A stretch of 64,000 nucleotides of DNA, taken from positions 124,001 through 188,000 of the forward strand of contig NZ_CP017812.1 of NCBI RefSeq assembly GCF_001856685.1, written 5' to 3'. The DNA comes from Boudabousia tangfeifanii. GTDB taxonomy: Bacteria > Actinomycetota > Actinomycetes > Actinomycetales > Actinomycetaceae. This document shows positions 55,630-64,000 of the stretch, one piece after another (positions within the stretch are counted from its first letter, which is position 1; each line of letters opens with the position of its first letter). Below the pieces are notes generated by a model, which was not told the DNA's origin, ran no database searches, and saw nothing but the letters and a program-made list of their open reading frames with translations. The translations under genes were made by a program, and so were the position numbers.

Positions 55630-57807
55630 TTACGGTTTAGGAGCCGGCTTAGGAGCTGGCGCAGCAGGCTTTGACTTACTCTTGGACTTCTTCGAAGACT
55701 TAGACTTTCTTGGGGTTGCCTTTGGACGATCACCCAGAGAAACCTGTTCAAATCCTTCGACAGGCTTACCTTCCATTGCAATCGACATGAAACGTGCCCA
55801 AGCGGTAGCTGGCTGATCCGCACCGAAGACTTCACGCCACCAGCGGCCGTTAATGTTGACGTCTCGCATCGGAACCAAACCTTGCGAGTTACCCATCCAA
55901 ACTGCGGTAGAAAGCTGCGGGGTGTAACCCACTAACCAACCGTCGGTGTTGTTGTTCGTAGTACCAGTCTTGGAAGCCGCTGGGCGACCAATATCGGCAT
56001 AACCATAGCGTCGGTAAGAATCATTGGTCTTGTTAAGAACCAACGTGACTTGCTTGGCTACCTTTTCCGGAATGACCTGTTCACATTCGGGCTTCGCCGT
56101 GAACAAGACCTTGCCCTGGGCATCCTTAACTTCCAAAACCGACTGCAACTTACACTGCTTGCCGTTGTCAGCCAAGGTGGCATAAGCACGAGCCATGTAA
56201 AGCGGTGGCACAGAGTTAGCGCCAATAACCGCAGACGGACCAAAAGTTGGAATATTGCCTTGGCCGTCGTAAGCGCCTACCTTCATAGCAAAATCACGAA
56301 TCTTACAAAGATCGCCAAGCTTAGAAGCCATGCCCGCAAAGGTAGTGTTAATCGACTGTTCAGTACCACGAATAATGTTCGTAGCGCTGGCGCTCATACC
56401 GTGCGCGTTCGCCACTTCCCAGTCGTCCGTGCTGGCTTCTGGACAGTGAGCCTGGAAGTCGCGGCGACTCCACTTAAACTTACCGCCAGCAGATTCGTAG
56501 GCCGAACGGTTATCCATAAACCAAGCACCCACAGTCATCGTCTTAAAAGACGAACCAGGGGCACGGCCCAAACCACCACCGTGGGCGTTATCCGCATTGT
56601 AGGAAACGAAGTCGCGGGTCTTATCAGTCTCGTTCGGGGTGCCGTACTGAGTATTTTGAGCCATTGCGCGAATATAACCGGTACGAGGTTCAACCGCAGA
56701 AAGCGCAATCTTAAAGTTTGAAGGATCGCCCAGTGGAACCTGCTCGGTAATCGAGGTGAAAGCGGCATTTTGCATGCGGCGATCGAGTGAAGACTTAATG
56801 GTCAAACCGCCACGCATCAGCAGATTACGACGCTCGCCACGAGTCTTACCGAAAGCGTCATTATTCATGATGTCAGCCAAAACATACTGGCAGAAGTAGG
56901 CCGCGTTTCCAGCAGCCGCACAACCGGCTGTACGCTCGGTGATCTTCAACTGATCCTTGACCGGAGTATTAACGATCGATTCGTACTCGTCTTTTTTAAT
57001 AAAGCCCGCCTTGTACATCGACGCGGCCACTACGTTACGTCGATTTTGTGCGTTTTCTGGATGACGAGTCGGATCATAGTTGTAAGGAGACTGCACAATA
57101 CCAGCCAGCAAAGCTGCCTGGGCATTGGTCAAATCTTTGGCGTGAGTAGAGAAGTAATGCAAAGAGGCAGACTCCACACCGTAAACTGAGGTCCCGAACG
57201 GTGCAATATTCAAATAGCGAGTCAAAATCTGGTCCTTGGACCACTTCTTCTCCAAAGCGAGCGCGTAATTGGCTTCACGTAGCTTACGACCAACGGTCTG
57301 CACTTTCGCCTGATTAATCGCCGCCTGATCCCCACGTTGGATGCCGTTCTCAATCAGCGTATTCTTCACCAACTGCTGAGTAAGAGTCGAAGCGCCCTGA
57401 GTCGAAGACTTAGCGACATTCGACAAAGCGGCACGAATCATGCCCTGGCCATCAACCCCATGGTGCTGATAAAAACGACGGTCTTCAATCGCCACGATTG
57501 CGTGACGCATATTGTCAGAAATCTGATCGGCCGGAACAATAATGCGGTCTTCGGCGTAGAAACGAGCCAAAACCGAATCATCATCAGCCAAAATCACAGA
57601 CTGCTGCGAGGGCGGCAAAATCTCAAACTCGTCCGGCAAAGTCTCAAAAGAACTAATACCAGCACGGGCGGTTAGACCGAGGGCGCCAGTGGCTGGCAAC
57701 AATAAACCAGCACCAACCACGCCCAAAAGCACCGACAAACCCAAAAACGCCAAGAAGTAGGCAACTAGCTTGTCTAATGCTGCTTTTCCAGTGGGACCAT
57801 TACTCAT
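55630..57807 (-). CDS. Class A penicillin-binding protein (transglycosylase/transpeptidase)
   Basis: 725 residues with one membrane helix (about 14-36). The GT51 transglycosylase has EDRRFYQHHGVDGQG and GASTLTQQLVKN. The transpeptidase has the SxxK motif in GSSFKTM, SIN in EQSINTTF and the KTGTT motif. The last 40 residues are Lys/Ser then Pro/Ala rich, as in actinobacterial PonA-like proteins. It polymerises and cross-links peptidoglycan outside the membrane. It is divergent from the DUF4177-like gene across 29 bases. Confidence 0.95.
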   Translation of the reverse strand: MSNGPTGKAALDKLVAYFLAFLGLSVLLGVVGAGLLLPATGALGLTARAGISSFETLPDEFEILPPSQQSVILADDDSVLARFYAEDRIIVPADQISDNMRHAIVAIEDRRFYQHHGVDGQGMIRAALSNVAKSSTQGASTLTQQLVKNTLIENGIQRGDQAAINQAKVQTVGRKLREANYALALEKKWSKDQILTRYLNIAPFGTSVYGVESASLHYFSTHAKDLTNAQAALLAGIVQSPYNYDPTRHPENAQNRRNVVAASMYKAGFIKKDEYESIVNTPVKDQLKITERTAGCAAAGNAAYFCQYVLADIMNNDAFGKTRGERRNLLMRGGLTIKSSLDRRMQNAAFTSITEQVPLGDPSNFKIALSAVEPRTGYIRAMAQNTQYGTPNETDKTRDFVSYNADNAHGGGLGRAPGSSFKTMTVGAWFMDNRSAYESAGGKFKWSRRDFQAHCPEASTDDWEVANAHGMSASATNIIRGTEQSINTTFAGMASKLGDLCKIRDFAMKVGAYDGQGNIPTFGPSAVIGANSVPPLYMARAYATLADNGKQCKLQSVLEVKDAQGKVLFTAKPECEQVIPEKVAKQVTLVLNKTNDSYRRYGYADIGRPAASKTGTTNNNTDGWLVGYTPQLSTAVWMGNSQGLVPMRDVNINGRWWREVFGADQPATAWARFMSIAMEGKPVEGFEQVSLGDRPKATPRKSKSSKKSKSKSKPAAPAPKPAPKP

Positions 57808-57836
57808 AGGTATAGATTACCCTCTATGATTCTTAT

Positions 57837-57998
57837 ATGACTAAATGGGAGTACGTAACAGTTCCGCTTTTGATCCATGCCACTAAACAGATTCTTGACC
57901 AATGGGGTTCCCAAGGTTGGGAATTAGTGCAGGTTATCCCAGGGCCTTCGGGCACTGAAAACCTAGTGGCCTACATGAAACGCCCTCTGGAGGACTAA
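57837..57998 (+). CDS. Small DUF4177-like protein
   Basis: 53 residues from the ATG at 57837: KWEYVTVPLL, WGSQGWELVQV and NLVAYMKRP are the conserved blocks of a small cytosolic protein found next to RidA in many actinobacteria. Its TAA overlaps the ATG of ridA (TAATG), so translation is coupled. No biochemical role is established. Confidence 0.88.
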   Translation: MTKWEYVTVPLLIHATKQILDQWGSQGWELVQVIPGPSGTENLVAYMKRPLED

Positions 57999-58456
57999 TG
58001 AAAATCTCTGAAAAACTAGCCGAACTTGGCCTAGAACTACCTGCAGTTGCCGCCCCGGTCGCTGCCTATTTGCCCGCTTTGAAAGATGGCGAACTCGTCA
58101 TGACCTCCGGTCAGCTCCCCCTAAAGGATGGGGAACTTGTTGCCACCGGTGTCATGGGAACCGCCGACGCTCCAAGCGTTGAGGAAGCCGCTCAGGCCGC
58201 TCGCCAGTGTGCGCTTAACGCCATCGCTGCTGCCGCTGAAGTTGCTGGGGGAGTTGATAACCTCGCTGCCGCCATCAAAGTCACCGGCTTTGTTGCTTCT
58301 GCCCCAGACTTCAACGGCCAGCCACAGGTCATCAACGGAGCCAGCGAACTCCTTGCCGAAGTCTTCGGCTCGGGTCACGCCCGTTCCGCAGTTGGCGTTG
58401 CTGCTCTGCCGCTAAACGCCTCGTGCGAGGTCGAAGTAACTTTCCGACTCGCCTGA
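57998..58456 (+). CDS. RidA family protein (YjgF/YER057c/UK114)
   Basis: 152 residues. TSGQLPLKDGE near 31-41 matches the N-terminal strand of the family, and the C-terminus carries RSAVGVAALPLNASCEVE with the conserved Arg. Canonical RidA hydrolyses reactive enamines and imines formed by PLP enzymes. The sequence is longer than the 125-130-residue RidA core and belongs to the actinobacterial group beside the Crp regulator, so its substrate may differ. Confidence 0.9.
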   Translation: MKISEKLAELGLELPAVAAPVAAYLPALKDGELVMTSGQLPLKDGELVATGVMGTADAPSVEEAAQAARQCALNAIAAAAEVAGGVDNLAAAIKVTGFVASAPDFNGQPQVINGASELLAEVFGSGHARSAVGVAALPLNASCEVEVTFRLA

Positions 58457-58514
58457 TTCTTTCTGGCCGAGGACGAAACCCGTGTTCCGTCCTCGGCTGG
58501 CAATAAACAAAACT

Positions 58515-58568
58515 AGATAAAAGTTTTCCCCGCTAGGACCAAGTCACTAGCGGGGAAAACTTTTATCT
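58515..58568. terminator. Bidirectional terminator between ridA and the Crp-type gene
   Basis: AGATAAAAGTTTTCCCCGC and following bases pair with the complement across a 10-base loop; A and T runs flank both arms, suiting both convergent genes. Confidence 0.92.
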
Positions 58569-58604
58569 AAGCTGAAATCTCAGCTGCTTCGCACCAAGGC
58601 GAAA

Positions 58605-59300
58605 TCAGCGAGCGCGACGCTTCAAACGCTCCACATCCAACAAGGTCACAGCGCGACCTTCGAGGCGGATCCAGTTACGGGAAACGAACTCGGCCAACGA
58701 CTTGTTGACGGTTTCACGAGAAGCGCCAACCAACTTGGCTAGTTCTTCCTGGGTCAAATCGTGTGGGACGTGAATGCCGTCTTCCACGCGAGCGCCGAAA
58801 CGTTCTGCCAAATCGAGCAGAGCCTTTGCTACACGACCAGGAACGTCTGAGAAGACCAAGTCGGCAAGGGTTTCGTTGGTGCGACGCAAACGAATCGCCA
58901 AGGCGCGCAACATGTGCATGGCCATGCCGGGGTGTTCTTCCAAGAAATTCACCATGTCAGCGTGCTCCAAGTACAACAACTTGGAAGGCGAAATGGCGGT
59001 GGCTGTGGTGGAACGGGCACCCAAGTCGAACAACGACAATTCACCCAAAACTTCACCAGGGCCAATGATGGCAAGCAGGTTCTCGCGGCCGTCAGCCGAG
59101 GAGTGACCCAACTTCAACTTGCCTTCCATTAGGATGTAAAAGCGCTTGCCTTCATCACCCTCATGGAACAACACTTCACCACGACGAAGGGCCACAACGC
59201 CCATCATGGAACGAAGTGCAATCTGATCTTCTTCGCTCAGCCCCGCAAAGAGCGGCACCTGCGCAATAACATTGACTTCCACTATTTTCCTCTCTGCCAC
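58605..59300 (-). CDS. Crp/Fnr family transcription regulator (GlxR-like)
   Basis: 231 residues. The cyclic-nucleotide domain has EGDEGKRFYIL and GEVLGELSLFDLGARSTTATA, the latter close to the phosphate-binding cassette of cAMP-binding Crp. A dimer helix follows and then the winged HTH with LTQEELAKLVGASRETVNKSL. It resembles the global regulator GlxR/Crp of actinobacteria, which controls carbon metabolism and envelope genes. It is divergent from nth; the spacer holds a possible own binding site. Confidence 0.93.
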   Translation of the reverse strand: MAERKIVEVNVIAQVPLFAGLSEEDQIALRSMMGVVALRRGEVLFHEGDEGKRFYILMEGKLKLGHSSADGRENLLAIIGPGEVLGELSLFDLGARSTTATAISPSKLLYLEHADMVNFLEEHPGMAMHMLRALAIRLRRTNETLADLVFSDVPGRVAKALLDLAERFGARVEDGIHVPHDLTQEELAKLVGASRETVNKSLAEFVSRNWIRLEGRAVTLLDVERLKRRAR

Positions 59301-59341
59301 AGATGGTGGCTAAATCCACATACACTTCTATATTGCCCAAT

Positions 59342-59357
59342 TGTGACTAGATGCACC
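59342..59357. promoter_or_regulatory. Possible Crp/GlxR binding site
   Basis: TGTGACTAGATGCACC matches eight of the twelve fixed bases of the GlxR consensus TGTGANNTANNTCACA. It lies in the spacer shared by the regulator gene and nth, where autoregulation would be placed. Confidence 0.3.
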
Positions 59358-59382
59358 ACTCATAAACGCAGTTTTTTCCAAA

Positions 59383-59412
59383 TTGCTTCCGATTTTGGCC
59401 TGAAGGCATAAT
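59383..59412 (+). promoter_or_regulatory. Candidate promoter of nth
   Basis: TTGCTT, an 18-base spacer and CATAAT, 25 bases ahead of the ATG at 59438, where GAAAGGA provides the ribosome site. Confidence 0.4.
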
Positions 59413-59437
59413 TAGAGTTTGACGAAAGGACGATTCG

Positions 59438-60100
59438 ATGAGCCCCGCGAAGCGACGAAAAAAGACTCCAAGCGCTCCGGTAGAACCGGTTTTAGATGCC
59501 TTAGCGCAGCGTTATCCGCACCCAGAATGCGCCTTGATTCATCGCAATCCTTTCGAACTTTTGGTAGCCACAATCCTTTCAGCGCAGACTACTGACGAGC
59601 GAGTAAATACGGTTACGCCCGGTTTGTTTGCGGCCTATCCAGATGCAGCCACACTGGCGAAAGCTAACTTGGTGGACTTGCAAGAAATTGTGCGTCCGCT
59701 CGGATTTTGGCGCCGTCGAGCCTCGCAACTGTTGGAACTAGGCCAAATTTTGGATGCCGAGTACGGGGGAGAGGTGCCGCAAGAGTCTGAATTGTTGGAG
59801 CAATTGCCTGGGGTTGGTCGTAAGACTGCGAACGTTGTCCGAGGCAATTGTTTCAACCAGCCGGCAATCACAGTTGATACGCATGTTGGTAGATTGGCTC
59901 GCCGCTGGGGATGGACGGAAAGTAAAAATCCGGTTGTTGCCGAAAAGGATCTGGCGAAGATTTGGCCGGCCCCTGAACTCACCGACATTTGTCATCGAGT
60001 AATTTTGTTCGGACGCGAGGTTTGCCATTCCCGCGGACCTGAATGTGAAGTTTGTCCCATTTTGCAGTTTTGTCCGCAGATCGGTGTGGCGAATAGTTAG
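59438..60100 (+). CDS. nth: Endonuclease III
   Basis: 220 residues. The helix-hairpin-helix is LPGVGRKTANVV with the catalytic Lys, followed by VDTHVGRLARRWG with the catalytic Asp. The 4Fe-4S ligands are present as C-x6-C-x2-C-x5-C near the C-terminus. It removes oxidised pyrimidines and nicks abasic sites in base-excision repair. It lies beside the Crp-type gene as in other actinobacteria. Confidence 0.96.
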   Translation: MSPAKRRKKTPSAPVEPVLDALAQRYPHPECALIHRNPFELLVATILSAQTTDERVNTVTPGLFAAYPDAATLAKANLVDLQEIVRPLGFWRRRASQLLELGQILDAEYGGEVPQESELLEQLPGVGRKTANVVRGNCFNQPAITVDTHVGRLARRWGWTESKNPVVAEKDLAKIWPAPELTDICHRVILFGREVCHSRGPECEVCPILQFCPQIGVANS

Positions 60101-60199
60101 TTTCGCCCACTTTTGGGACTTTCGGCGCGTACCAAGCTTACTGTTAGGCAATGTTCGGTATGTTTTAGACAGAACTATCGCCACCCCTTGGAGGAAAGC

Positions 60200-61426
60200 A
60201 TGAGCGAGCGTAATTTCGACGCAGCTGAAGAAAACGTGTCCCTACCTGCTGAAGGTACCCAGACTGACCCGCAAGACGTTTACGGTGACACCAGCACTGC
60301 CTTGCCAGTAGTAGAGGATGCGAACTATGTTGGCACTCCTTCTGACTTGTCCAAGCCGTTGGACGAGGACGGGGATAGTGACCTCTTCCAAGAAACCCCG
60401 GCAGATACTGCTGATTCCACTCAAGATGTCAACGTGTTGGCTGAAGGTGCAGAATCTGGTGCTTCGGTAGCTGCCGAAACAGAAACGGAAACTGTTGCCG
60501 CTGCCGGAACTGAACCGGTGGAAGATGAACTACAAACCACGATGATTACTCGCCGTTCTTTGCTTGGCGGGATGAACTCGACTATTCCTGCTTCCGGGCC
60601 TGGTGGCGAGATTCTGCAGCCTGGTCCAAGTGGTGCTGATGTGGCCGGACCGGTAGTTTCCCAAACTCCAGTGGAGGCAGAAACTGTTCCTTCTTTCGCC
60701 CCAGGGAGCGCTGCTTCAACCGCAGCCCCTGAATCGATGGACAAAACCGCTGGGGAAGAGGCCGGTTTTAAGGCTGGTTTCCCCAGTGAAACTGAAAGCT
60801 TGAGCACTGGCGAAATGCTCGCCGCCGCCCAAAACGAAGAAGCTGGCTTGGACGAGGCTGAACTATTCGCCGCTGCTTCCATCCCGGCAACCTTGCCTTC
60901 GCGGGCTGGCGCTCATGCCTGGTCTTTGCTTTACGCCATCTTGGCTACCGTGATTTCTTGGTTCTTGATCTCGGACGGTATCGCTCACCTATCCTTGGTA
61001 GAAAACGCGCCCTCGATCACCGGAGAAATGGCCATTGGCGCGTGGATTGAACTCGGTGCCGGTCTAATCATCGCGGGCTTGATTGCTTTGAGTGCCCGTT
61101 GGTCCACTTTGGGTCAACTCGTCTCGGCTCTACTGCTTTTGATCGTTGGTACACCTTTCATTGCCGTGCCGTTGTGGACCGCAAACTTGTTGTCCGAACC
61201 GTTGGCCGCTTTGCGTAACTGGAACGATTGGGGCAAGGCCATCGCTCACCACTTGGAATGGACTGGCTACCACGGTCTGCTCTTTAGCCTCGGTGTGATT
61301 GCTCTCTTCGCTTGGTTCGGTATGCACGGTGCTCGCAAGAATGGCGCTAAGCGCGAGGTGCAGCGTCAGGCGCTAGAAGAGCAGAATGAAAACAGCGAAA
61401 AGCTTCGCGCCGCCGCTGCCAACTGA
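60200..61426 (+). CDS. Acidic membrane protein of unknown function
   Basis: 408 residues from the ATG at 60200 behind GGAGGAAAGC; a longer frame from 60113 lacks support. The first 235 residues are acidic, low complexity and probably disordered, with a TRRSLLGG segment in the middle. Four hydrophobic segments follow (about 240-260, 275-297, 300-327, 350-372), ending in a basic cytosolic tail. No family recognised. It sits 99 bases after nth. Confidence 0.75.
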   Translation: MSERNFDAAEENVSLPAEGTQTDPQDVYGDTSTALPVVEDANYVGTPSDLSKPLDEDGDSDLFQETPADTADSTQDVNVLAEGAESGASVAAETETETVAAAGTEPVEDELQTTMITRRSLLGGMNSTIPASGPGGEILQPGPSGADVAGPVVSQTPVEAETVPSFAPGSAASTAAPESMDKTAGEEAGFKAGFPSETESLSTGEMLAAAQNEEAGLDEAELFAAASIPATLPSRAGAHAWSLLYAILATVISWFLISDGIAHLSLVENAPSITGEMAIGAWIELGAGLIIAGLIALSARWSTLGQLVSALLLLIVGTPFIAVPLWTANLLSEPLAALRNWNDWGKAIAHHLEWTGYHGLLFSLGVIALFAWFGMHGARKNGAKREVQRQALEEQNENSEKLRAAAAN

Positions 61427-61453
61427 TTCCTCTTCTACTTTTAAGCTTTAACT

Positions 61454-62281
61454 TTGCTGGCTAGAGCTTTAGCCCTTTGGGCTTCCGATCCTGACTTGTC
61501 GGCAACCTGGCAAGAGATACAGCCTGATTTTGCGCGCCTGCGCTTCTCGCGTGGCTTGCGTAATGGGTGGGAAGAAGCGCGGGCCGAGGCCGCAATCTGG
61601 AATGCGGTACACGCCAGCAAGCTACTTGGTTCTCGGGTTTTAGCTTCTGAACTGCGACGGCAATTGGCTGACTTGGAAGGCGCGCCCTCGGCCAACAAAA
61701 TTGCGGTGGCAGCCTGGCGCATGCAAAGTCGAATCCAAGGAACCTTACCCCCACTTAATGAGCGTCGCGATCTTGCGACCACTCGACACAGCACTATGCC
61801 GGCACCGCAGCTCCTTTCGGGTCTGTTATTGGATTGGCAAGCAACCTGGGAGACTCCTGAAGTGCCCCCTAGGCAAGAGGCTTTTTCAGTGGCTTTAGCT
61901 TTAGCCGAGGCAGACGCACCGGCATGGCTTTGCAGCGGTCTGGCTTTGGCGGAACTTTGGGGAGCTGCGAACCCTGTTTTGGGTTGGGCTTTTGCACGAT
62001 GGATTCTTTGTGCGCGTGGAGTAGAGCCAACTGGCGTTTGGGCTCTGCCTGATTTAGGCGATGCGCGAGGTAACCAACTCTCGTGCGGTATCGTCCCCGA
62101 AAAAACCGGTCCGCTAGGAAACGCAGATTGGGCACAAGCTTTAGCTGCGTACCAAAGTGGAACACCCGAGGGCGTAAAAACTTATTTGGCGTGGTATCTG
62201 CAGGTGCTAGCTGCCGGGGTGGCCGAGGGCGAAGCAATTTCTCAATCAATTCTGGCCGCAATTCCGCGGCAGGATAACTAA
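61454..62281 (+). CDS. Hypothetical protein
   Basis: 275 residues, probably cytosolic and mainly helical, rich in Ala, Leu and Trp. The only start candidates are TTG at 61454 and the next codon CTG because a stop lies just upstream; no ribosome site is visible, so translation may be coupled to the gene ending at 61426, 27 bases before. The segment LRFSRGLRNGWEEARAEAA is the most conserved-looking part. No domain recognised. It stands upstream of the TadA-type gene. Confidence 0.6.
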   Translation: MLARALALWASDPDLSATWQEIQPDFARLRFSRGLRNGWEEARAEAAIWNAVHASKLLGSRVLASELRRQLADLEGAPSANKIAVAAWRMQSRIQGTLPPLNERRDLATTRHSTMPAPQLLSGLLLDWQATWETPEVPPRQEAFSVALALAEADAPAWLCSGLALAELWGAANPVLGWAFARWILCARGVEPTGVWALPDLGDARGNQLSCGIVPEKTGPLGNADWAQALAAYQSGTPEGVKTYLAWYLQVLAAGVAEGEAISQSILAAIPRQDN

Positions 62282-62387
62282 ACACCCCCCCAACGCTTTG
62301 GCTAAGACGCAAAATCGTGCAGGCTTGGTTTAGGCGTTCTAGGAATCGGTTAACCCAGTTTAGATTTTGGGCTCTTCTCTTGTTTGG

Positions 62388-62807
62388 CTAGGCGAATTGA
62401 GGAAAATCTTGGTCAAGTTGCTGACACAAGCGGATGGCCAAAGTCATTTGTTCGGCGAAAAACTGGTCTAGTACCTCGTCGCTGACGGCTTCGGCTGACA
62501 GAGCACCATTGGTACACACGAGGAGTCCATCGCCCTCGGGATCTGCTTGGAGACTGATTTGGTCTGTGCTATTGTCAGCATTCCATTTTTCGATGAAAGT
62601 TTCAGCAGTTTTGCGCTCAGACGACGGAAAAATACCCTGCCAGCTGCTGGCGAATTCAAGCTGGTTTTCAACGAAAGCCATCCAAACAATGAAGCTGCCA
62701 TAGGGAAAAACGATAACGCCGTCTTCTTCGACTTCATAATTTAGTTCTTCTTGGTCGAGGTACTGCTGCACTCTTTCGAGTGTTAGGGGAGCAAGTTTTG
62801 AAGACAT
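62388..62807 (-). CDS. YbjN-like protein
   Basis: 139 residues from the ATG at 62807 with GGAGG seven bases upstream; an in-frame start nine codons earlier is less likely. LTLERVQQYLDQEELNYE and a C-terminal SDEVLDQFFAEQMTLAIRL helix parallel the two proteins at 26303 and 26775. Role unknown. It is divergent from the TadA-type gene. Confidence 0.7.
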   Translation of the reverse strand: MSSKLAPLTLERVQQYLDQEELNYEVEEDGVIVFPYGSFIVWMAFVENQLEFASSWQGIFPSSERKTAETFIEKWNADNSTDQISLQADPEGDGLLVCTNGALSAEAVSDEVLDQFFAEQMTLAIRLCQQLDQDFPQFA

Positions 62808-62955
62808 TCGTTTTCCTCCGTAAGTATTTGCCAAACAAGTTATCTATCCACAAGCATAAGGCAAACGAATTTATGTGGATAAAAACTCCCGCTTTGATTC
62901 AAGAGGACCTCCGGTTTGTCACAATCGCTCTAACGGTTTTTTAGTTGGAGGGAAA

Positions 62956-64000
62956 ATGCGGAAGTTACTTAGTAGAAATCGTGGTACTGATACCTGGATT
63001 GATTTGCTTGCCGAGGACGCCCGCTTGGGATTCTCGGCCGCTAAAGAGCCGAACTTGGTGGTGGCAGCAAGCCTGGGAAGCAGAACAAACGTGACGCATA
63101 CGCAGACAATGCCCCCGCCTCCGCCACCAAATATCCCCAGTTCACCAATAATCTCGACTGGGGACCGACAAATTACTTTTGGCAGGATCGCTACTTCTGG
63201 AAATACGTTAAATCTTGATCCTGTTGCATTAACGCCAATCGTTTCTTTGCCATCTCAGCTTGTTTCCCAAACGGAATCTCAGAAGATTTTGCGGAACAAT
63301 ACTCAAAAAGTCGTGAAGTATTCGCGCCAAAGTATTGTTCCCAAGGAAATACCTGGAAATCAAGTAGGGGAAGATAGTTCTGCTGCCATGAGGGAACATG
63401 TGCCGATTGTAGGGGACTACCTTCCTACTGAAAAGGAAGAACAACCAATCGGTAGCGGGTGTATTTCCAACGAAGTTGGAGTTAGCGATTTACTACCGAA
63501 AAACAATGAGGTAGCCAGAGTAGAGCGTATTTTGGGGCGACAGGTCAACTTTGCGGCACTGCCAAATGATGTGGCCTCTAGTTTGCAGTTTTTGACTCAA
63601 CTGTTGACAGATAACCCTCAGATTACGGATATTATGTTCGGTCCCCAGGGACTATGGGTTGATGGCCCTGCGGGACTTACGCAAATCAGTAAGAGTTTTC
63701 TTACAGAGTCTTTGCGTTTAGCGCTTGGGCGACGGTTAGCGCTTCTAGCCCAAGCTCGTTTTGATCAGGCGGTCCCTATCTGTGATGGATCCTTAACTTT
63801 GGGTCAATTTCCTTTGCGGCTTCATGCAGTTTTACCGCCGGTAGCGGCGAAAGGCATTTTGGTCAGTTTAAGAACTGCACAGCCGGCCACTTGGGGGTGG
63901 AGCGAATTGTTAAAGTCAGAAACTGTTCCCTCTGCGATCACCCCCATGCTGACGATGCTCGTGAAGAAACGAGCTAATGTGTTTATTTCCGGTGGCACGG
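62956..64000 (+). CDS. TadA/CpaF-type secretion ATPase, N-terminal part (runs off the window)
   Basis: The frame is open from the ATG at 62956 (GGAGGG just upstream) to the window end, 348 residues. The first 170 residues are unusual: Pro-rich (MPPPPPPNIP), Gln/Ser-rich and without family similarity. From about 195 the family's N-terminal domain is recognisable with DNPQITDIMFGPQGLWVDG, then LGRRLALLAQARFDQAVPICDG and ATWGWSEL. The last residues, VFISGGTG, begin the Walker A motif. Such ATPases drive Flp/Tad pilus assembly; partner tad genes should lie to the right. Confidence 0.85.
   Translation, partial: MRKLLSRNRGTDTWIDLLAEDARLGFSAAKEPNLVVAASLGSRTNVTHTQTMPPPPPPNIPSSPIISTGDRQITFGRIATSGNTLNLDPVALTPIVSLPSQLVSQTESQKILRNNTQKVVKYSRQSIVPKEIPGNQVGEDSSAAMREHVPIVGDYLPTEKEEQPIGSGCISNEVGVSDLLPKNNEVARVERILGRQVNFAALPNDVASSLQFLTQLLTDNPQITDIMFGPQGLWVDGPAGLTQISKSFLTESLRLALGRRLALLAQARFDQAVPICDGSLTLGQFPLRLHAVLPPVAAKGILVSLRTAQPATWGWSELLKSETVPSAITPMLTMLVKKRANVFISGGT

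Noticed and set aside
56050..56721. A 223-residue plus-strand ORF over the penicillin-binding protein gene
   Set aside because: It is antisense to the transpeptidase domain and basic throughout, as expected of a shadow.

Overview
The window looks like chromosomal DNA of a Gram-positive actinobacterium of intermediate GC content, most likely in or near the Actinomycetaceae. The evidence is the order PBP1-type penicillin-binding protein, DUF4177-like small protein, RidA, Crp/GlxR-type regulator, Nth (a conserved actinobacterial neighbourhood), a LytR-CpsA-Psr protein, a TadA-type ATPase, a WXG-type small protein and several sortase-anchored giant surface proteins. No species call is justified. 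There is no IS element, integrase, phage module or CRISPR array.

Bases 1-24,122 are a cell-envelope glycopolymer locus. A Tyr-for-Ser alpha/beta-hydrolase pseudoenzyme with a long Pro-rich tail (cut by the window edge) is followed by short operons on alternating strands. They encode a GT4 glycosyltransferase, a GT2 fused to a TagF-like glycerophosphotransferase, a DUF6270-like SGNH protein, two long CgeB-like/GT2 fusion glycosyltransferases, two Asp2-like hydrolases (one with an apparent frameshift near its start), an asparagine-synthase-like protein and a lipoprotein. The block ends in a minus-strand operon of UDP-GlcNAc 2-epimerase, UDP-ManNAc dehydrogenase, two GT4 enzymes and a TagGH/Wzm-Wzt-type ABC exporter. 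The inferred product is a ManNAcA- and glycerophosphate-containing wall polymer that is made in the cytoplasm, exported, trimmed or acylated, and attached by the neighbouring LytR-CpsA-Psr protein (24,381).

Bases 24,381-32,020 are mixed housekeeping: LCP protein, low-molecular-weight tyrosine phosphatase, two YbjN-like proteins, a phosphoribosyltransferase, a WXG-like protein coupled to a lipase-fold protein, a small membrane protein and a YwiC-like membrane protein.

Bases 32,092-54,268 are a surface-protein island, all on the minus strand. Four tandem paralogous proteins of about 1,500 residues each end in an unusual LPKAG sorting signal. A fifth, different protein has a long PTPE-type repeat stalk and an LAETG signal. 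The four giants are mosaics: genes 1 and 4 share a 1,156-bp 3' tract at about 98.8% identity although their N-terminal halves belong to different subtypes, which points to gene conversion. Strong hairpin terminators lie just downstream of all five genes.

Bases 54,481-64,000 return to conserved chromosome: tRNA-Pro(CGG) with a clear promoter and terminator, metallophosphoesterase, PBP1-type enzyme, DUF4177-like protein, RidA, Crp-type regulator, endonuclease III, an acidic membrane protein, an unrecognised protein, a third YbjN-like protein, and the 5' part of a TadA/CpaF ATPase gene that runs off the right edge just inside Walker A.
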